In this document: positions 1-9,434 of the stretch, piece after piece | Position numbering within the stretch: position 1 is the stretch's first letter | Layout of the letters: each line of letters opens with the position of its first letter | DNA from: Frankiales bacterium | GTDB lineage: Bacteria > Actinomycetota > Actinomycetes > Mycobacteriales > SCTD01 | Length of the DNA: 10,033 bases | NCBI GenBank assembly: GCA_025965755.1 | Contig: JAOPWI010000068.1 | Span: 1 to 10,033, forward strand | Direction: 5' to 3' | The notes under the pieces: model-generated | Told to the model about the DNA's origin: nothing | The model's input: only the letters and a program-made list of their open reading frames with translations | Databases searched by the model: none | Made by a program: the position numbers and the translations under genes

Positions 1-240
1 GGTCCGCGGGCCGGCATCGGGCGGATGGCCGTCGCGGAGCACCTGCGCGGCGGCGGGGTCGGCGCCGCGGTGCTGGGGCTGCTCGAGGCCACCGCGCAGG
101 CCAACGGGTGGCCGGAGGTGGAGCTGCACGCCCAGGTGCAGGCGCGGCGCTTCTACGAGCGGCTCGGCTACACGGCGGTGGGCGAGGTCTACCTCGAGGC
201 CGACATCGAGCACGTGACGATGCGCAAGCAGTGGAGCTAG
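1..240 (+). CDS. GNAT-family N-acetyltransferase, C-terminal part (5' end outside window)
   Basis: This is the last 79 codons of an open frame that enters from the left edge and ends at TAG 238-240. The visible part carries the GNAT acetyl-CoA binding motif A, RMAVAEHLRGGGVGAAVL, encoded at about nt 22-75, with the R-G-x-G-x-G/A type pyrophosphate loop. It also carries the usual C-terminal motif B, ARRFYERLGYTAVGE, at about nt 145-186. The tail with E-x-D-I-E-H-V-T-M resembles small ElaA/YitI-type acetyltransferases, where a His-x-x-Met tail is common. The family transfers an acetyl group from acetyl-CoA to an amine; the substrate cannot be told from the fragment. The ATG at nt 25 lies inside motif A and is not a credible start, so the true start lies upstream of the window. 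It ends 49 bp before the CinA-like gene and may be co-transcribed with it. Confidence 0.85.
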   Translation, partial: GPRAGIGRMAVAEHLRGGGVGAAVLGLLEATAQANGWPEVELHAQVQARRFYERLGYTAVGEVYLEADIEHVTMRKQWS

Positions 241-289
241 CCCCCGTCAGCGGGTGTTCCATCCGTGCTGCACCGGGAAGACGCTGCGC

Positions 290-745
290 GTGAGCGACCT
301 GCACGAGGAGCTGGCCAAGCGGCTGACGGACCGGGGTTGGCGGCTGGCGACGGCCGAGTCGGTGACCGCCGGCCTGGTCGCCGACCAGGCGGCCCAGGCG
401 CCGCAGGCCAGCGACTGGTTCCTCGGCGGCGTCGTCGCCTGGTCGCCCGAGGTCAAGCAGCGGCTGCTCCACGTGGCGCCCGGCCCGGTGATCAACCCGG
501 AGACGGCCGCGCAGATGGCCCGCGGGGTGGCCGCCCTGCTGCACGCCGACGTCGCGGTGTCGACGACCGGCTGCGGCGGCCCGGACGAGCAGGAGGGCCA
601 GCCGCCCGGCCGCGTCTGGCTCGGGGTGTACGTGGACGGTGACGTCACCACCCACCGGCTGGACCTGGACGGCGACCCCGAGGACGTGTGCACGGGGGCG
701 GCCGAGAAGGCGCTGGAGCTGGTCGTGGCGGCCCTCGCCGGCTGA
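290..745 (+). CDS. CinA C-terminal domain protein (PncC-type nicotinamide-nucleotide amidase family), divergent
   Basis: This 151-residue protein is a stand-alone CinA C-terminal domain; family members of this size deamidate NMN to nicotinate mononucleotide in pyridine-nucleotide recycling. Visible motifs are ATAESVTAGLVAD (residues 20-32), WFLGGVVAWSPEVKQRLL (43-60) and STTGCGGPD (91-99), in family order. The Ser24-x26-Trp51-x4-Lys56 spacing matches the Ser-Tyr-Lys set described for E. coli PncC as I recall it (Ser31, Tyr58, Lys63). The usual Tyr is Trp here, the usual S-C/L-T-G-G loop is S-V-T-A-G, and TTGxAGP is TTGCGGP. It is therefore a divergent member whose amidase activity is uncertain. 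I chose GTG 290 because GGGAAG at 275-280 is a good ribosome binding site 9 nt upstream. An in-frame GTG at 254 would add 12 residues that do not look like the family. Confidence 0.85.
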   Translation: MSDLHEELAKRLTDRGWRLATAESVTAGLVADQAAQAPQASDWFLGGVVAWSPEVKQRLLHVAPGPVINPETAAQMARGVAALLHADVAVSTTGCGGPDEQEGQPPGRVWLGVYVDGDVTTHRLDLDGDPEDVCTGAAEKALELVVAALAG

Positions 746-769
746 GCGGGGGCGCGTCGCGCACCGCTT

Positions 770-792
770 CTGTCGGAGCCCCGTGCCAGGAT
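770..792 (+). promoter_or_regulatory. Candidate RecA-NDp/PafBC-type promoter upstream of dnaE
   Basis: CTGTCGGAG (770-778), exactly 8 nt, then CAGGAT (787-792). This resembles the mycobacterial RecA-independent DNA-damage promoter consensus TTGTCRGTG-N8-TANNAT, which is activated by PafBC. It differs at the first T, at one base near the end of the upstream element (A for T) and at the first base of the -10. Transcription would begin near 798-800, giving a leader of about 100 nt before the dnaE GTG. The motif match is seen in the sequence; the regulator assignment is inference. Confidence 0.5.
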
Positions 793-888
793 CGTGGGGC
801 GGTCGAGCCCCGAGCCTCGGTGGGCGAGACTTTGCACAGCACGGCCCGTCTTCCCCTCGGACCGACGCTCCCCCTCTGGCGTACCCGT

Positions 889-894
889 AGGAGA
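889..894 (+). promoter_or_regulatory. dnaE ribosome binding site
   Basis: AGGAGA ends 3 nt before GTG 898 and is the best Shine-Dalgarno match in the 152-bp gap. It decides between GTG 898 and an in-frame GTG at 820 that would add 26 residues. Starting at 898 gives 1184 residues, the length I recall for mycobacterial DnaE1. Confidence 0.7.
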
Positions 895-897
895 CCT

Positions 898-4451
<3,554 letters not shown>

Positions 4452-4452
<1 letters not shown>

Positions 4453-5096
4453 TGACCGCCGTGCCGTCGGTGCGGCTGTGCGCCGGGACGCTGCTGGTGG
4501 AGCACCCCGAGGAGGTGCTGCGCGACTACGTCGACCCGCGCAACGGCTACGCCTACCCGGCGTACGACCGGCTGGTGACCAACGGCAGCGCGTCCCTCGT
4601 CGACGCCGACCTGCTGGCGCCCGCCCTCATCGGCACCGAGGTGGACCGCGGGCGCTTTCTGCTGCTGCGCGAGCTGCTGCCCGACCTCGCCGGCGTCGCC
4701 GACCTGCCGCCGGTCAGCCTGCAGGACGCCGACGACGCCACCGTCGGGGCGGTGGCGGACCTGTTCGCCGTGCTGGACCGGGGCCGCTACGCCGGGCGCG
4801 GCGTCCGCGGCACGATCGTGTCCAAGGTGCTGCACCGCAAGCGGCCCGACCTCGTTCCGCTCTACGACTCGCGGATCTTCGAGTGCTACACCGCCCCCGG
4901 CGCGCTGCCCCGCGAGCAGGACCGCACGTGGCGCGCGTTCATGGGCCTGCTGCTCGGCCAGATGCGCGAGGACCTCTCGCGCGAGCAGGACGCGTTCCGC
5001 CGGCTCCAGGAGGTCGCCTCGGACGCCGGCGCCCCGCTCACCCAGCTGCGCATCCTCGACGTCCTGATCTGGCGGACGGCGGACTCCTGGCACTGA
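4452..5096 (+). CDS. DUF6308-like protein of unknown function
   Basis: This 214-residue soluble protein has no signal peptide or membrane segment. It resembles an actinobacterial family I recall as DUF6308; the most recognisable stretch is SKVLHRKRPDLVPLYDSRI (residues 124-142), followed by a helical, charged segment with LLGQMREDLSREQ and a C-terminal LRILDVLIWRTADS. The K-L/V-L-x-R-K-R-P-x-L-x-P-x-Y-D pattern recalls DNA-glycosylase-like or HhH-type helical folds, but that is only an impression and no catalytic residue can be named. The ATG overlaps the dnaE stop by one base (TGATG), with a weak GGTGAG 6 nt upstream, so it should be translated by reinitiation after dnaE. That makes it a likely co-transcribed partner or simple passenger. 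Codon use matches its neighbours, with no sign of transfer. Confidence 0.75.
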
Positions 5097-5111
5097 TCCC
5101 CGGGGTCCGTC

Positions 5112-5140
5112 CGGACGTCTCGCCGCACAGCGGGCAGGCT
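5112..5140 (+). promoter_or_regulatory. Candidate promoter for a leaderless DUF2567 transcript
   Basis: CGGACG (5112-5117) shares GAC with the -35 consensus and lies 17 nt before CAGGCT (5135-5140). CAGGCT fits an actinobacterial -10 element apart from C for the first T. The -10 is 6 nt before GTG 5147 and there is no good ribosome binding site, as expected of a leaderless mRNA starting on the GTG. Inferred from spacing only. Confidence 0.4.
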
Positions 5141-5146
5141 GGCGCC

Positions 5147-5674
5147 GTGACGCCCTCGGACGCCTCGACGCCGCCCACGCCGGCCGGTTGGCAGCAGGAC
5201 CTGCTGGTCGGGCTGCTGACGACCGTGGTCCTGGTGCTGCTCGGCGCCCCGGTGGGGCTGCTCTGGGCGGCGCTGTCGCCGCGGGTCGACGTCGCCCTGC
5301 GCGCGGGCGGGCCCGGCCTGGTCATGCCCGAGACCGGCGACTTCATCGGCGCCGACGGCCTGTTCCTGGTGATCGTGCTCGCCGTCGGCACCGCCTGCGG
5401 GGTGCTCGCCTGGGTGCTCGCCCAGCGGACCCGGCCCGGGCCCGGGCCGGGCGTCGTGCTGGGCCTGGCGCTCGGCGGGCTGCTCGCCGCCTACGTCGCG
5501 TCCCGCACCGGGGCGCAGGTCGGCCGGGAGGAGTTCCTGGCCGCCGTGGACGACGCGGCGCGGCGCGGCACGATCCAGGCCAGCATCCGGCTGCGCGCGA
5601 CCGAGGCCCTCGTCGGCTGGCCGGTCGGCGCGCTGGCGGCCTTCGCCGGGCTCACCTCCAGCTCGCGCCGCTGA
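5147..5674 (+). CDS. DUF2567-like four-helix membrane protein
   Basis: This 175-residue integral membrane protein has unknown function. It has a Pro/Ser/Thr-rich N-terminus (1-15), then hydrophobic segments at about 19-43, 71-92, 103-119 and 154-170. A short loop between helices 1 and 2 carries APRVD-like SPRVDVAL (44-51), and a charged amphipathic stretch (124-153) precedes the last helix. The segment GAPVGLLWAALSPRV and the overall size and helix pattern match actinobacterial DUF2567 proteins as I recall them. No catalytic motif is visible. The loop between helices 2 and 3 is RPGPGPG, encoded by a palindromic repeat. GTG 5147 is chosen because it begins right before the first helix and sits 6 nt after a -10-like CAGGCT. 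The stop TGA 5672-5674 touches the stop of the minus-strand gene. Confidence 0.75.
   Translation: MTPSDASTPPTPAGWQQDLLVGLLTTVVLVLLGAPVGLLWAALSPRVDVALRAGGPGLVMPETGDFIGADGLFLVIVLAVGTACGVLAWVLAQRTRPGPGPGVVLGLALGGLLAAYVASRTGAQVGREEFLAAVDDAARRGTIQASIRLRATEALVGWPVGALAAFAGLTSSSRR
5430..5451. repeat. 22-bp perfect GC-only palindrome inside the DUF2567 gene
   Basis: Positions 5430-5451 read identically on both strands, centred between 5440 and 5441. In frame it encodes the Pro-Gly dipeptide repeat between membrane helices 2 and 3. Alternating CCC and GGG codons are enough to create the symmetry, so it may be a coding by-product rather than a site. Confidence 0.85.
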
Positions 5675-6352
5675 TCAGTTGGGGCTGGTCGGTTCCCGGC
5701 TCAGCCCCGGGTCCGGCACCGCGTTGAGCAGCCGCAGCAGCCGCGACTCCATCGCCAGCAGGGTCAGCTCCGCGCGCAGCCGCCGGCCGGCGTCGGGCTC
5801 GGCCAGCAGCCGCTGTCGCTGGTCGAGGTCGACGACCGCGGTGGCGGCCACCAGATAGCTCAGGACCAGCGGGTCGGTCGGCAGCTCGGCGACCTCGGGC
5901 TGCTCGACGCCCGCGCCGGCCAGCGCGTCGAGGTAGTCGGTGAAGGCCGCCCGCACGGCGCTGGCCACGACCACCGACTCCCCGTCGCCCTGCTCGTCGG
6001 GCAGCAGGTCGACGCTGCCGGTCAGGTAGGGCCGCTCGGTCGACAGCGCGTGCAGCCGGAACCGCTCGGCACCGACGGTCACCAGGTCGTACCGGCCGTC
6101 GGGGTAGGCCTCGGCCCGCCGCAGCTGCGCCACGCAGCCGATCTCGTGCAGCGCCTCGCGCCCGCCGAGACCGTCCTCGCCGACCTCGCGGCCCTGCCGG
6201 ATGGCGACGACTCCGAAGCGACGTTCCTCCTCGGGCAGCGCCAGCAGGTCGCGGACCAGCACCCGGTAGCGGTCCTCGAAGACGTGCAGCGGCAGCACCA
6301 GGCCCGGGAACAGCACCAGTCCGAGCGGGAACAGCGGCAACCGCTCGGACAT
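5675..6352 (-). CDS. Stand-alone LON substrate-binding domain protein
   Basis: This 225-residue cytoplasmic protein consists of a LON N-terminal (PF02190-type) domain only. It has neither the AAA+ ATPase nor the Ser-Lys protease domain of Lon. The start has the typical LPLFPLGLVLFPG (residues 5-17) followed by PLHVFEDRYR (21-30). Later come FGVVAI (46-51), IGCVAQL (71-77) and YDLVTVGAERFRL (88-100), all standard for the family; the C-terminal half is helical (about 130-215). Such proteins are widespread in actinobacteria and have no settled biochemical role; substrate or adaptor binding is an inference from Lon. The ATG at 6352-6350 has no Shine-Dalgarno sequence but lies 6 nt after TACGCT on the minus strand, consistent with a leaderless mRNA. 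It is divergent from hisD and convergent with the DUF2567 gene. Confidence 0.9.
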   Translation of the reverse strand: MSERLPLFPLGLVLFPGLVLPLHVFEDRYRVLVRDLLALPEEERRFGVVAIRQGREVGEDGLGGREALHEIGCVAQLRRAEAYPDGRYDLVTVGAERFRLHALSTERPYLTGSVDLLPDEQGDGESVVVASAVRAAFTDYLDALAGAGVEQPEVAELPTDPLVLSYLVAATAVVDLDQRQRLLAEPDAGRRLRAELTLLAMESRLLRLLNAVPDPGLSREPTSPN

Positions 6353-6358
6353 GGGGCC

Positions 6359-6364
6359 AGCGTA
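6359..6364 (-). promoter_or_regulatory. -10 element of a leaderless promoter for the LON-domain gene
   Basis: On the minus strand TACGCT (6364-6359) fits TANNNT and is followed by 6 nt and then the ATG. Transcription would therefore start at or next to the A of ATG. No convincing -35 is visible upstream. Confidence 0.5.
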
Positions 6365-6392
6365 CGGGCGCGGTCACGTCGCCGCCCGCCGG

Positions 6393-6398
6393 TAGGCT
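6393..6398 (+). promoter_or_regulatory. -10 element of the his operon promoter
   Basis: TAGGCT fits the actinobacterial -10 TANNNT. The predicted start lies near 6405, giving a leader of about 26 nt that contains the AAGAGGAG ribosome binding site (6417-6424), 6 nt before GTG 6431. The -35 region is poor (GGTCAC at 6372-6377 with a short spacer). The leader is too short for a T-box or a histidine attenuator. Confidence 0.5.
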
Positions 6399-6430
6399 GG
6401 CGACCCCCCCACGAGCAAGAGGAGCGTTCC

Positions 6431-7723
6431 GTGCTGACCCGCATCGACCTGCGCGGGCGGCACGACGCCGACGCGATGACCGCCCTGCCGCGCGCCGTCC
6501 TGGACGTCTCGAGCGCGCTGGAGCAGGTCCGCCCGGTCGTCGAGGCCGTCCGCGACCGGGGCGAGGAGGCGGTCCGCGAGGCCACCCACCGCTTCGACGG
6601 TGTGGCGCTGGAGAACCTGCGCGTTCCCCAGGCCGCGCTCGACGACGCGCTGGCGCAGCTCGACCCGGCCGTGCGGGCCGCTCTGGAGGAGGCGATCCGC
6701 CGCGCCCGCACGGTGAGCCGGGCCCAGCTGCGCGACGACGAGGTCGTGCACGTCGTCGACGGCGCCACCGTCACCGAGCGGTGGGTGCCGGTCGGCCGGG
6801 TCGGCCTCTACGTGCCGGGCGGGCTCGTGGCCTATCCGAGCAGCGTGGTCATGAACGTCGTGCCGGCGCAGGTGGCCGGCGTGGCAAGCCTGGCGGTCAG
6901 CAGCCCGCCCAAGGCGGAGTTCGGCGGGCTGCCCAACCCGGCGGTCCTGGCGGCCTGCGCCCTGCTGGGCGTCGACGAGGTCTACGCGGTCGGCGGCGCC
7001 CAGGCGGTGGCCATGTTCGCCTACGGCGCGGGGCAGTGCCGCCCGGTCGACGTCATCACCGGCCCGGGCAACGTCTACGTCGCGGCCGCCAAGCGGCTCG
7101 TGCAGGGCCGCTGCGGCATCGACAGCGAGGCCGGCCCGACCGAGATCGGCATCCTGGCCGACGACACGGCGGTTCCGGCGTACGTCGCCGCCGACCTCGT
7201 CGCGCAGGCCGAGCACGACCCGTTGGCCGCCTGCCTTCTCGTCACGCCCAGCGAGGCGCTGCTCGACGCGGTCGACGCCGAGCTGGCCCGGCAGGTGCCC
7301 GCCGCCCGGCACAGCGAGCGCATCCGCGCCGCGCTGGCCGGCCAGAGCGCTCACGTGCTGGTCGACGACCTGGACCACGGCCTGCAGGTCGTCGACGCCT
7401 GGGCCGCCGAGCACCTCGAGGTGCTGACCGCCGACGCCTCGGCCCGGGCCCGCCGGGTGCGCAACGCCGGCGCCATCTTCATCGGCAACCACACCCCCGT
7501 GAGCCTCGGTGACTACCTGGCCGGGTCCAACCACGTGCTGCCCACCGGTGGCACCGCGCGGTTCTCGGCCGGCCTGAGCGCGCAGTCCTTTCTCAAGCGC
7601 ATGTCGCTGATCGAGTACTCCGCGCAGGCGCTGGCCATCGTCGCCCCGCACGTCACCGCGCTCGGCGGGGCCGAGGACCTGGCCAGCCACGTCGAGGCCG
7701 TGCAGATCAGGGTCCGGTCATGA
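6431..7723 (+). CDS. hisD: Histidinol dehydrogenase
   Basis: This 430-residue zinc enzyme oxidises L-histidinol to L-histidine in two NAD-dependent steps, the end of the pathway. The signature GPGNVYVAAAKR starts at residue 211 and IDSEAGPTEIG at 230. The zinc ligands known from E. coli HisD (Gln259, His262, Asp360, His419) are found here as Q259, H262, D361 and H420. The catalytic Glu-His pair is E327-H328 in AAEHLEV. The C-terminal SAQSFLKRMSLIEYS is typical. Length is normal. GTG 6431 is chosen because of the strong GAGGAG ribosome binding site 6 nt upstream and because the N-terminus VLTRIDLRG matches the family; the open frame continues upstream without support. First gene of the his operon; its stop overlaps the hisC start by 4 bp (ATGA). 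Confidence 0.98.
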   Translation: MLTRIDLRGRHDADAMTALPRAVLDVSSALEQVRPVVEAVRDRGEEAVREATHRFDGVALENLRVPQAALDDALAQLDPAVRAALEEAIRRARTVSRAQLRDDEVVHVVDGATVTERWVPVGRVGLYVPGGLVAYPSSVVMNVVPAQVAGVASLAVSSPPKAEFGGLPNPAVLAACALLGVDEVYAVGGAQAVAMFAYGAGQCRPVDVITGPGNVYVAAAKRLVQGRCGIDSEAGPTEIGILADDTAVPAYVAADLVAQAEHDPLAACLLVTPSEALLDAVDAELARQVPAARHSERIRAALAGQSAHVLVDDLDHGLQVVDAWAAEHLEVLTADASARARRVRNAGAIFIGNHTPVSLGDYLAGSNHVLPTGGTARFSAGLSAQSFLKRMSLIEYSAQALAIVAPHVTALGGAEDLASHVEAVQIRVRS

Positions 7724-8802
7724 GCCTGCCGGTCCGCGACGACCTCCAGGGCAAGCAGCCGTACGGCGCGCCGCAGCTGCCGGAGGCCATCCAGCTCAAC
7801 GTCAACGAGAACCCCTACCCGCCGAGCCCGGCGCTGGTGGCGGCCCTCGCGCAGGCGGTGGCGCTGGCCGCCCCGACGCTGCACCGCTACCCCGACCGGG
7901 AGGCGGTGGCCCTGCGTGAGGCGCTGGCGGCGTACCTGACCGTGCGCACCGGGCTGCCGCTGGAGGTGGAGCAGGTCTGGGCGGCCAACGGCTCCAACGA
8001 GGTGCTGCAGCAGGTGCTGCAGGCCTTTGGCGGGCCGGGCCGCACCGCGCTCGGGTTCGAGCCGTCGTACTCCATGCACCCGCTGCTGGCCAGCGGCACC
8101 GGCACCGGCTGGGTCGCCGAGCGGCGGGCCGAGGACTTCACGCTCGACGTGGAGCGGGCGGTGGCGGCGGTCGAGCGGCACCGCCCGGACGTGGTCTTTC
8201 TCACCCGGCCGAACAACCCGACGGGCACCGGGATGGACCTCGAGGTGGTCGACGCGGTCTGCCGCGCCACCGACGGGATGGTGCTGGTCGACGAGGCGTA
8301 CGCGGAGTTCTCGCCCGCTCCCTCGGCCATCTGGCTGCTGCCCGACCACCCGCGCCTGATGGTCAGCCGGACCATGAGCAAGGCGTTCGCGATGGCGGGC
8401 ACCCGGCTGGGCTACCTGGCCGCGAGCGCGGAGGTGGTCGACGCGCTGCGGCTGGTGCGCCTGCCGTACCACCTGTCCGCGCTCACGCAGGTGGCGGCGC
8501 GCACCGCGCTGGCCCACACCGGCGAGCTGCTCGGCACCGTCGAGGCGGTCGTGCGCCAGCGTGACCGGATGATCGCCGGGATCCGCCAGCTCGGCCTCAC
8601 CGTCGTGCCCACGCAGGCCAACTTCCTGCTCTTCGGCCCGTTCGAGAACCCGCCGGCCACCTGGCAGGCGCTGCTCGACGAGGGCGTGCTCGTGCGCGAC
8701 GTCTCCGGCGGCCCCGGCCTGACCGGCTGGCTGCGGGTCAACGCCGGCACCGAGAGCGAGACGTCGGCCTTTCTCGCGGCCCTCGCTACGGTGGTTCCAT
8801 GA
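7720..8802 (+). CDS. hisC: Histidinol-phosphate aminotransferase
   Basis: This 360-residue PLP enzyme of aminotransferase class I/II transfers the amino group of glutamate to imidazole-acetol phosphate, giving histidinol phosphate. The PLP lysine is K221 in SRTMSKAFAMAGTRLGY, with R229 shortly after. Other cofactor contacts are N166 in RPNNPTG and D191 and Y194 in DEAYAEF. The N-terminal LNVNENPYPPS and C-terminal WLRVNAGTE (the conserved Arg that binds the substrate phosphate or carboxylate) are present. Size is usual. The ATG overlaps the hisD stop (ATGA), with AGGG 7 nt upstream. Because hisC-like sequences include aromatic aminotransferases, position inside the his operon is what fixes the assignment. 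Confidence 0.97.
   Translation: MSLPVRDDLQGKQPYGAPQLPEAIQLNVNENPYPPSPALVAALAQAVALAAPTLHRYPDREAVALREALAAYLTVRTGLPLEVEQVWAANGSNEVLQQVLQAFGGPGRTALGFEPSYSMHPLLASGTGTGWVAERRAEDFTLDVERAVAAVERHRPDVVFLTRPNNPTGTGMDLEVVDAVCRATDGMVLVDEAYAEFSPAPSAIWLLPDHPRLMVSRTMSKAFAMAGTRLGYLAASAEVVDALRLVRLPYHLSALTQVAARTALAHTGELLGTVEAVVRQRDRMIAGIRQLGLTVVPTQANFLLFGPFENPPATWQALLDEGVLVRDVSGGPGLTGWLRVNAGTESETSAFLAALATVVP
8787..8792 (+). promoter_or_regulatory. Candidate internal leaderless promoter (-10) for hisB
   Basis: TACGGT fits TANNNT and ends 6 nt before the hisB ATG at 8799, the same spacing as in front of the LON-domain gene. It lies within the last codons of hisC. The -35 region is weak, so this may be chance in coding sequence. 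Confidence 0.3.
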
Positions 8803-9434
8803 GCTCACCCCACGACGCCGCCCCCTCCGCTCCCCGCGCCGGGACCCCGGCGCGCACCGCCCTGGTCGAGCGCACGACCAAGGAGAGCGACGTCCGCGTC
8901 GAGCTGAACCTGGACGGCACGGGCCAGGGCGGGTCCGACACCGGCGTGCCCTTCTTCGACCACATGGTGAGCCAGCTCGGCCGGCACGGTGGCTTCGACC
9001 TCACCGTGCGCACCCGCGGCGACCTGGAGGTCGACGCGCACCACACCGTCGAGGACACCAGCCTGGCGATCGGGCAGGCGCTCAAGGAGGCCCTGGGCGA
9101 CAAGAGCGGCATCCGCCGCTTCGGCGACGCCCTCGTGCCGCTCGACGAGTGCCTGGTCCAGGCCGCCGTCGACCTGTCCGGCCGCCCGTACGTCGTGCAC
9201 GAGGAGCCGCACCTCGTGGAGCTGATCGGCAGCTACGACACCACGCTGACCCGGCACATCTGGGAGTCGCTGGTCGCGACCTCCGGCATCGCGCTGCACG
9301 TGCGGGTGCTGTCCGGCCGCAACGCCCACCACGTCGTCGAGGCGCAGTTCAAGGCCGTCGCCCGGGCCCTGCGCGACGCGGTCGCGCTCGACCCGCGGGT
9401 CGCCGGCGTGCCGAGCACCAAGGGCGTCCTCTAG
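8799..9434 (+). CDS. hisB: Imidazoleglycerol-phosphate dehydratase (monofunctional)
   Basis: This 211-residue manganese enzyme dehydrates imidazole-glycerol phosphate to imidazole-acetol phosphate, the HisC substrate. The two family signatures are DAHHTVED (H81, H82, E85) and GRNAHHVVEAQFKA (H177, H178, E181), which together build the two-metal site. GVPFFDHMVSQLGRHGGFD and VPLDECLVQAAVDLSGR are also typical. There is no phosphatase domain, unlike the bifunctional E. coli protein, so histinol-phosphate phosphatase must be encoded elsewhere. The first 20 or so residues (Ser/Pro/Ala-rich) are a variable extension seen in actinobacterial members. The ATG overlaps the hisC stop (ATGA), and the TAG is followed at once by the GTG of the next gene. 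Confidence 0.98.
   Translation: MSSPHDAAPSAPRAGTPARTALVERTTKESDVRVELNLDGTGQGGSDTGVPFFDHMVSQLGRHGGFDLTVRTRGDLEVDAHHTVEDTSLAIGQALKEALGDKSGIRRFGDALVPLDECLVQAAVDLSGRPYVVHEEPHLVELIGSYDTTLTRHIWESLVATSGIALHVRVLSGRNAHHVVEAQFKAVARALRDAVALDPRVAGVPSTKGVL

Noticed and set aside
796..811. Short inverted repeat GGGGC/GCCCC with a 6-nt loop upstream of dnaE
   Set aside because: Only 5 bp with no T-run, so it is not a convincing terminator. It falls in the presumed dnaE leader, and such stems are common at this GC content.
820..897. In-frame GTG at 820 as an alternative dnaE start, adding 26 residues
   Set aside because: No ribosome binding site and an unusual Arg/Pro/Leu-rich extension. GTG 898 has AGGAGA upstream and gives the standard length.
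5105..5116. GTCC/GGAC inverted repeat after the DUF6308-like gene as a terminator
   Set aside because: The stem is 4 bp with no T-run, and it overlaps the -35 region of the candidate DUF2567 promoter.
6050..6430. Plus-strand extension of the hisD frame upstream to 6050
   Set aside because: It runs antisense through the well-supported LON-domain gene and the promoter region. HisD motif spacing and the strong ribosome binding site place the start at 6431.
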